Assembly (NCBI GenBank): GCA_030620925.1
Contig: JAUXIQ010000044.1
Span: forward strand, 1 to 9,966
From: JAUXIQ01 sp030620925 [NCBI: Nitrospinota bacterium]
Lineage (GTDB): Bacteria; JAUXIQ01
Length of the DNA stretch: 9,966 nt
Direction of reading: 5' to 3'
In this document: piece by piece, positions 6,731 through 9,966 of the stretch
How positions within the stretch are numbered: the first letter of the stretch is position 1
How the letters are laid out: each line of letters starts with the position of its first letter
Notes under the pieces: generated by a model
Databases searched by the model: none
What the model saw: the letters and a program-made list of their open reading frames with translations, nothing else
Told to the model about the DNA's origin: nothing
Made by a program: the position numbers and the translations under genes

Positions 6731-6793
6731 CCTATTATCTCCGGAGGCTCTCCTACTATCAAGACCAAAGTTGGATTGTTTCGGCGGAAGCCC

Positions 6794-7024
6794 TCAGCTT
6801 ATATCTTCTTTTATCCGTTCATACTGGGCCCTGTCTATCTCCCCGCGGGCATAGCGCTTTTTGAGAATCTCCAAAGGCGTTTCACTGGCAGGTGAGTCGC
6901 CTCTGTTCTCTCTCACGACCCATCTTACCAGAAAAACAATGCCCACGATAATGAGCGCCCAGACCAGAATCATTATTATCGGGCCTCCCCACATCCCGGA
7001 GGTACCCATTCCCCAACCCATCAT
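6794..7024 (-). CDS. Small SHOCT-domain membrane protein
   Basis: A 76-residue protein in two parts. The N-terminus MMGWGMGTSGMWGG is rich in Met, Trp and Gly and leads into one transmembrane helix (about 15-36, ending RWVVREN). After a short polar linker comes a SHOCT domain (about 49-75, ETPLEILKKRYARGEIDRAQYERIKEDI), a short two-helix C-terminal module of unknown role often found in small membrane proteins and sometimes near metal-efflux genes. ATG 7024 is chosen because AGGAG (plus-strand 7033-7037) is 8 nt upstream; the in-frame TTG at 7030 would be only 2 nt away. It is divergent from csoR-copA, and the promoters are back to back. A copper-related role is suggested by position and the Met-rich head but is not shown. 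Confidence 0.85.
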   Translation of the reverse strand: MMGWGMGTSGMWGGPIIMILVWALIIVGIVFLVRWVVRENRGDSPASETPLEILKKRYARGEIDRAQYERIKEDIS

Positions 7025-7127
7025 GTTCAAATCTCCTCTTATTGCTAAGGTTAAATTATTTATGGTCGCATCGACCGTTGAGTTACACTCTTTTTGGTCG
7101 GTCTTAATCTAAAGACGTCTGTCTGGA

Positions 7128-7156
7128 AATATAGTTTAATATTCCCGGGATTTCAA
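7128..7156 (-). promoter_or_regulatory. Promoter for the SHOCT gene, palindrome in spacer
   Basis: On the minus strand TTGAAA (plus-strand 7151-7156) and TATATT (7128-7133) are separated by exactly 17 bp, each a 5/6 match. The spacer contains the palindrome TCCCGGGA (7143-7150). The start would lie near 7121, leaving a leader of about 97 nt that contains the inverted repeat GGTCG-cat-CGACC (7064-7076). Confidence 0.6.
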
Positions 7157-7165
7157 CATTTATTC

Positions 7166-7194
7166 TTGACTACCCCCCGGGGGCATACTATATT
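7166..7194 (+). promoter_or_regulatory. csoR-copA promoter
   Basis: TTGACT (7166-7171, 5/6) and TATATT (7189-7194, 5/6) with an exact 17-bp spacer make a good sigma-70-type promoter. Transcription should start near 7201, giving a leader of about 130 nt before csoR. The spacer is almost entirely filled by the CsoR-type palindrome, so repressor binding would block RNA polymerase. Confidence 0.78.
7171..7187. promoter_or_regulatory. CsoR-type operator
   Basis: TACCCCCCGGGGGCATA has the perfect core palindrome CCCCCGGGGG (7174-7183) with TA-rich flanks. It matches the known style of CsoR operators, which are G/C-tract pseudopalindromes flanked by TA. Cu(I) binding by CsoR releases such sites. 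Its position between -35 and -10 of the csoR promoter implies autoregulation. Confidence 0.75.
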
Positions 7195-7234
7195 AACATT
7201 GAGCTGAAAGGGGATGATACTGCTTATAATGGAT

Positions 7235-7294
7235 GATTATGCAGATTCTAAAGTGATGTAATCAATTATACCCATGCCCCCCATAAGCATAATC
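7235..7294 (+). repeat. Inverted repeat in the csoR leader
   Basis: GATTATGC (7235-7242) is the exact inverse of GCATAATC (7287-7294), with 44 nt between. In the csoR transcript leader it could close a structured loop. The rest of the 307-bp gap 7025-7331 holds the two divergent promoters, the operator and the SHOCT leader. No RNA gene is recognised there. Confidence 0.35.
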
Positions 7295-7331
7295 GGCTAT
7301 TTTAAACTACTCGTTATCGAGAGGGTGCAGC

Positions 7332-7613
7332 ATGAGAAACCATGAGATTGCAAAGGAAGTCACCGTCAGGATGAACAAGGTCGTCGGGCAGCTTCAGGGC
7401 ATACAGAAAATGGTGGAGGAGGACAGGTACTGCGTGGACATTCTCATCCAGCTTTCCTCCGTTGCGGGTGCGCTGTCCAGGATCGAAGACCTGGTGATGA
7501 GGCAGCACCTGGAGCATTGCGTGGCCGAAGCCATGGCCTCAGGTAGGGAGAAGGAGAAGGAGGAGAAGATAAACGAAGTCATGGAAGTCGTCTCCCGCTT
7601 CAGGAGGCGTTAG
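7332..7613 (+). CDS. csoR: CsoR-family Cu(I)-sensing repressor
   Basis: All-helical DUF156 repressor of 93 residues. It binds its operator when metal-free and releases it on Cu(I) binding. The three ligands are all present with the canonical spacing: Cys34 (in DRYCVDIL), His59 and Cys63 (in RQHLEHC). The 25- and 4-residue spacings equal those of Mycobacterium tuberculosis CsoR (Cys36, His61, Cys65). This separates it from CstR persulfide sensors, which lack the His, and from RcnR/FrmR types, which have other ligand sets. The N-terminal helix motif VGQLQGIQKMVEEDRYC is typical. The last third is highly charged (REKEKEEKINEV). GAGAGGG upstream of ATG 7332 is the ribosome site. It is first in an operon with copA, and the operator sits in its own promoter. 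Confidence 0.93.
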   Translation: MRNHEIAKEVTVRMNKVVGQLQGIQKMVEEDRYCVDILIQLSSVAGALSRIEDLVMRQHLEHCVAEAMASGREKEKEEKINEVMEVVSRFRRR

Positions 7614-7615
7614 TG

Positions 7616-7690
7616 ATGGCTGAGGCTGGTCGGCTTATATATAGCGAGCGAGGGAGTATTTTTATACCTAACTGGAGAGGGATGGTCTAG
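7616..7690 (+). CDS. Possible 24-residue mini-ORF between csoR and copA
   Basis: ATG 7616 is preceded by a perfect AGGAGG (7602-7607) at 8 nt, inside the end of csoR. The ORF encodes MAEAGRLIYSERGSIFIPNW-RGMV and stops with TAG at 7688-7690, the base before the copA ATG. The strong ribosome site and abutting stop suggest translational coupling into copA. The peptide has no Cys or His and no recognised domain. It might instead be chance, with AGGAGG only part of the CsoR Arg-Arg codons. Confidence 0.4.
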   Translation: MAEAGRLIYSERGSIFIPNWRGMV

Positions 7691-9966
7691 ATGGAAGTGA
7701 AAACGAAAAACAGAGTGGACATCGGAATAAAAGGGATGACCTGTGCGGCATGCGCGGCGAAAATAGAGAAGGCACTGAACTCTACTCCCGGCGTTGAGGA
7801 GGCCAACGTCAACTTCGCCATGGAACGGGCCACGGTGAACTTCGACCCGGAAAAGGCGGATTTTGATGCCCTCAAGGGTGTGGTAGAGAAGTTAGGCTAT
7901 CAGACCGCCGTGGAGAAGGTGGATCTCCCCATCGGGGGGATGACCTGCGCCTCTTGTGTGGCCAAAGTGGAGAAGGCCCTCAAGGGTGTGGAGGGGGTGG
8001 TCAGCGCCTCTGTCAACTTCGCCACCGAAACAGCCACCGTGGAATACCTTCCCTCTGCGGCTTCCATGGAGGACCTGAAACGAGCCGTGACCGGGATAGG
8101 CTACAAAGTGTTGGCGGGGAAGGAGCCGGATGAGATAGCGGATACCGAGAAGAAAGAGCGACGGAAAGAGATCAGGGTGCTTAAAATAAAGCTTTCCATG
8201 GGCATCATACTTTCCGTGCCCATTCTCTTGGGCAGTTTCGCCGAATGGCTGCCCGGCGTGCCGCATTTCCTGACCAATTTTTATCTGCTCATGATTCTGG
8301 CGGCACCCGTCCAGTTCTGGGTCGGCAAACAGTTTTACGCAGGCTTCTGGGCGGCCCTGAAGAATAAGACCTCCGACATGAATACCCTAATAGCTGTAGG
8401 TACCTCAGCGGCCTTCAGTTATAGCGTAGCCATGACCCTGTTCCCTGACTATTTCATCAGTAAAGGCTATAGGCCTAACGTCTATTTCGATACAGCCGCC
8501 TTGATAATCACCCTCATCCTCCTGGGTCGATTGCTGGAGGCCTCAGCCAAGGGGAAGACCTCGGAAGCCATCAAGAAGCTCATGGGGTTGCAGGCCAGGA
8601 CGGCGCGTGTGATAAGGGATGACCAGGAGGTGGATATTCCGATCGAAGAGGTGCGGATGGGGGACGTGGTGGTGGTGAGGCCGGGGGAGAAGGTCCCCGT
8701 TGACGGCGTCATCACGCAGGGTTACTCAACCATCGATGAATCCATGCTCACCGGAGAGAGCATACCCGTGGAGAAGAAAGAGGGGGATGAAGTCATCGGG
8801 GCCACAATCAATAAGGCGGGGACGTTCCGGTTCGAGGCCGTCAGGGTGGGCAAGGAGACGGCCTTGGCCCAGATAGTCAAGCTGGTGCAGGAAGCCCAGG
8901 GCTCGAAAGCGCCCATACAGCGTCTGGCGGACAGGATCGCGGGATATTTCGTTCCGGCGGTTATATCGGTGGCCGTTTTCACCCTGGTGATATGGAATTT
9001 TTACGGGCCGGAGCCCGCCTTCCTTTTCGCTCTGCTCAACTTCGGTGCCGTACTCATAATCGCCTGCCCCTGCGCGCTGGGGCTGGCTACACCCACAGCC
9101 ATAATGGTAGGTACCGGCAAGGGGGCCGAGAACGGCATACTGATTCGCGGCGGTGAAAGCCTGGAGACGGCGCATAAGATAAATTCCATTATCTTCGACA
9201 AGACGGGAACGCTCACTAAAGGGGAACCCCAGGTGACGGACGTCATAACAACCAACGGACATAAACGTGAAGAACTACTTAGGTTGGTTGCCAGTGCGGA
9301 ACGAGGCTCCGAACACCCCCTGGGAGAGGCCATCGTCAACAAAGCTAAAGAGGAGGCCGTACAGCTCAATGACCCCGAGGAGTTCGAAGCCGTGGCCGGC
9401 CATGGGATCAAGGCAAAGATAAGCGGTGTCACGTTATCCATCGGTAACCTGAAGCTCATGAACGACTTATCCATAGATACCGACGGCCTGTCGCACGAGG
9501 CGGATAAGCTCTCCGGCGATGGCAAGACGCCTATGTACGTTGCCCTGGATGGTACCCTTGGCGGGATAATTGCCGTGGCAGACGTGTTGAAAGAGGGTTC
9601 AGTGAAAGCCGTTGAGCGGCTGCACGACATGGGCGTTGAGGTGGTAATGATCACCGGCGATAATAAAAGGACCGCAGAAGCTATTGCAAGCCAAGTTGGC
9701 ATAGGCCGGGTGCTTTCTGAAGTTGTGCCGGAGGGAAAGGCTCAGGAGGTTAAGAAACTACAGGGTGAAGGTAGGGTAGTGGCCATGGTGGGCGACGGCA
9801 TCAACGACGCTCCCGCCCTTGCGCAAGCAGATGTGGGAATAGCCATAGGCACCGGCACAGACGTGGCAATGGAGGCCTCGGACGTCACCCTCATCGGCGG
9901 CGACCTGAACAGCGTGGTGACCGCCATTCAGCTCAGCAAGAGCACCATGCGCACCATAAGGCAGAA
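7691..9966 (+). CDS. copA: Cu(+)-exporting P1B-type ATPase CopA, 3'-truncated by window edge
   Basis: Membrane ATPase that pumps Cu(I) out of the cytoplasm; 758 codons are visible and the frame is still open at the window end. Two N-terminal heavy-metal-binding domains carry GMTCAAC (Cys18, Cys21) and GMTCASC (Cys86, Cys89). The first transmembrane helix begins near residue 168. The actuator-domain motif TGE is at 354-356, the transport-site CPC at 459-461 (in [12 protein letters not shown]), the phosphorylated Asp503 in DKTGT, the P1B His-Pro pair at 542-543 (SEHPLGEA), then MITGDN and GDGIND at 701-706. The last two membrane helices, where the YN and MxxSS copper ligands would confirm Cu(I) over Ag or Zn, lie beyond the window. 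CPC plus an adjacent CsoR with full copper ligands makes Cu(I) by far the likeliest cargo. GGAGAGGG (7674-7681) lies 9 nt before ATG 7691. Confidence 0.96.
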   Translation, partial: MEVKTKNRVDIGIKGMTCAACAAKIEKALNSTPGVEEANVNFAMERATVNFDPEKADFDALKGVVEKLGYQTAVEKVDLPIGGMTCASCVAKVEKALKGVEGVVSASVNFATETATVEYLPSAASMEDLKRAVTGIGYKVLAGKEPDEIADTEKKERRKEIRVLKIKLSMGIILSVPILLGSFAEWLPGVPHFLTNFYLLMILAAPVQFWVGKQFYAGFWAALKNKTSDMNTLIAVGTSAAFSYSVAMTLFPDYFISKGYRPNVYFDTAALIITLILLGRLLEASAKGKTSEAIKKLMGLQARTARVIRDDQEVDIPIEEVRMGDVVVVRPGEKVPVDGVITQGYSTIDESMLTGESIPVEKKEGDEVIGATINKAGTFRFEAVRVGKETALAQIVKLVQEAQGSKAPIQRLADRIAGYFVPAVISVAVFTLVIWNFYGPEPAFLFALLNFGAVLIIACPCALGLATPTAIMVGTGKGAENGILIRGGESLETAHKINSIIFDKTGTLTKGEPQVTDVITTNGHKREELLRLVASAERGSEHPLGEAIVNKAKEEAVQLNDPEEFEAVAGHGIKAKISGVTLSIGNLKLMNDLSIDTDGLSHEADKLSGDGKTPMYVALDGTLGGIIAVADVLKEGSVKAVERLHDMGVEVVMITGDNKRTAEAIASQVGIGRVLSEVVPEGKAQEVKKLQGEGRVVAMVGDGINDAPALAQADVGIAIGTGTDVAMEASDVTLIGGDLNSVVTAIQLSKSTMRTIRQ

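Noticed and set aside
7214-7261. 15-codon ORF in the csoR leader (possible leader peptide)
   Set aside because: The AAAGGGG ribosome site abuts the ATG with no spacer, and the peptide has no Cys/His/Met cluster or run of one residue to suggest attenuation.
7332-7613. CstR (persulfide sensor) identity for the CsoR-family protein, prompted by the TauE gene nearby
   Set aside because: His59 is present between Cys34 and Cys63 with exact CsoR spacing, and copA follows. CstR lacks that His.
9001-9702. 233-codon minus-strand frame inside copA
   Set aside because: Ser/Pro/Thr-rich shadow of the P-type ATPase, which carries CPC, DKTGT and HP motifs in the plus frame here.

Overview
The window looks like chromosome from an anaerobic or facultatively anaerobic bacterium of moderate GC. 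Low-GC gaps hold sigma-70-like promoters and clear rho-independent terminators. A CaiB/BaiF CoA-transferase, an SDR, a COG2159 amidohydrolase, a two-cluster ferredoxin and a probable selenoprotein together recall uncultured Dehalococcoidia (Chloroflexota) or Desulfobacterota. Nothing in the sequence fixes the lineage, so this is a guess from gene content.

Region 1 (1-2947, + strand) is a catabolic operon: a class III CoA-transferase cut by the left window edge, an SDR oxidoreductase, and an ACMSD-type amidohydrolase whose TTG start overlaps the SDR stop. It closes with a strong terminator at 2911-2947. Region 2 (2954-4838) holds an NTF2-like small protein (-) and an M20D amidohydrolase (+), divergently transcribed from a gap with two face-to-face promoter candidates, then a terminator. 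Region 3 (4901-5196) is a monocistronic 2[4Fe-4S] ferredoxin with a perfect Shine-Dalgarno and a perfect-stem terminator.

Region 4 (5200-7024, - strand) reads, in transcription order: a SHOCT-domain membrane peptide, a TauE/SafE-family permease, and a DsbA-family protein. The DsbA-like gene contains an in-frame TGA at the position of the catalytic cysteine, directly followed by a stable hairpin resembling a bacterial SECIS element. Its real extent is 5200-5814, not the short downstream ORF 5200-5673. This is the most notable item in the window. Region 5 (7166-9966, + strand) is a copper-efflux operon: a CsoR repressor with the complete Cys-His-Cys Cu(I) triad, a possible 24-residue mini-ORF, and a CopA-type P1B ATPase that runs off the right edge.

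The 307-bp gap between the SHOCT gene and csoR holds two back-to-back promoters. Each has a 17-bp spacer carrying a CCC/GGG palindrome. The csoR-side palindrome is a convincing CsoR operator, so copper probably relieves repression of csoR-copA and possibly of the SHOCT gene too. Promoter and operator calls rest on reading by eye only.
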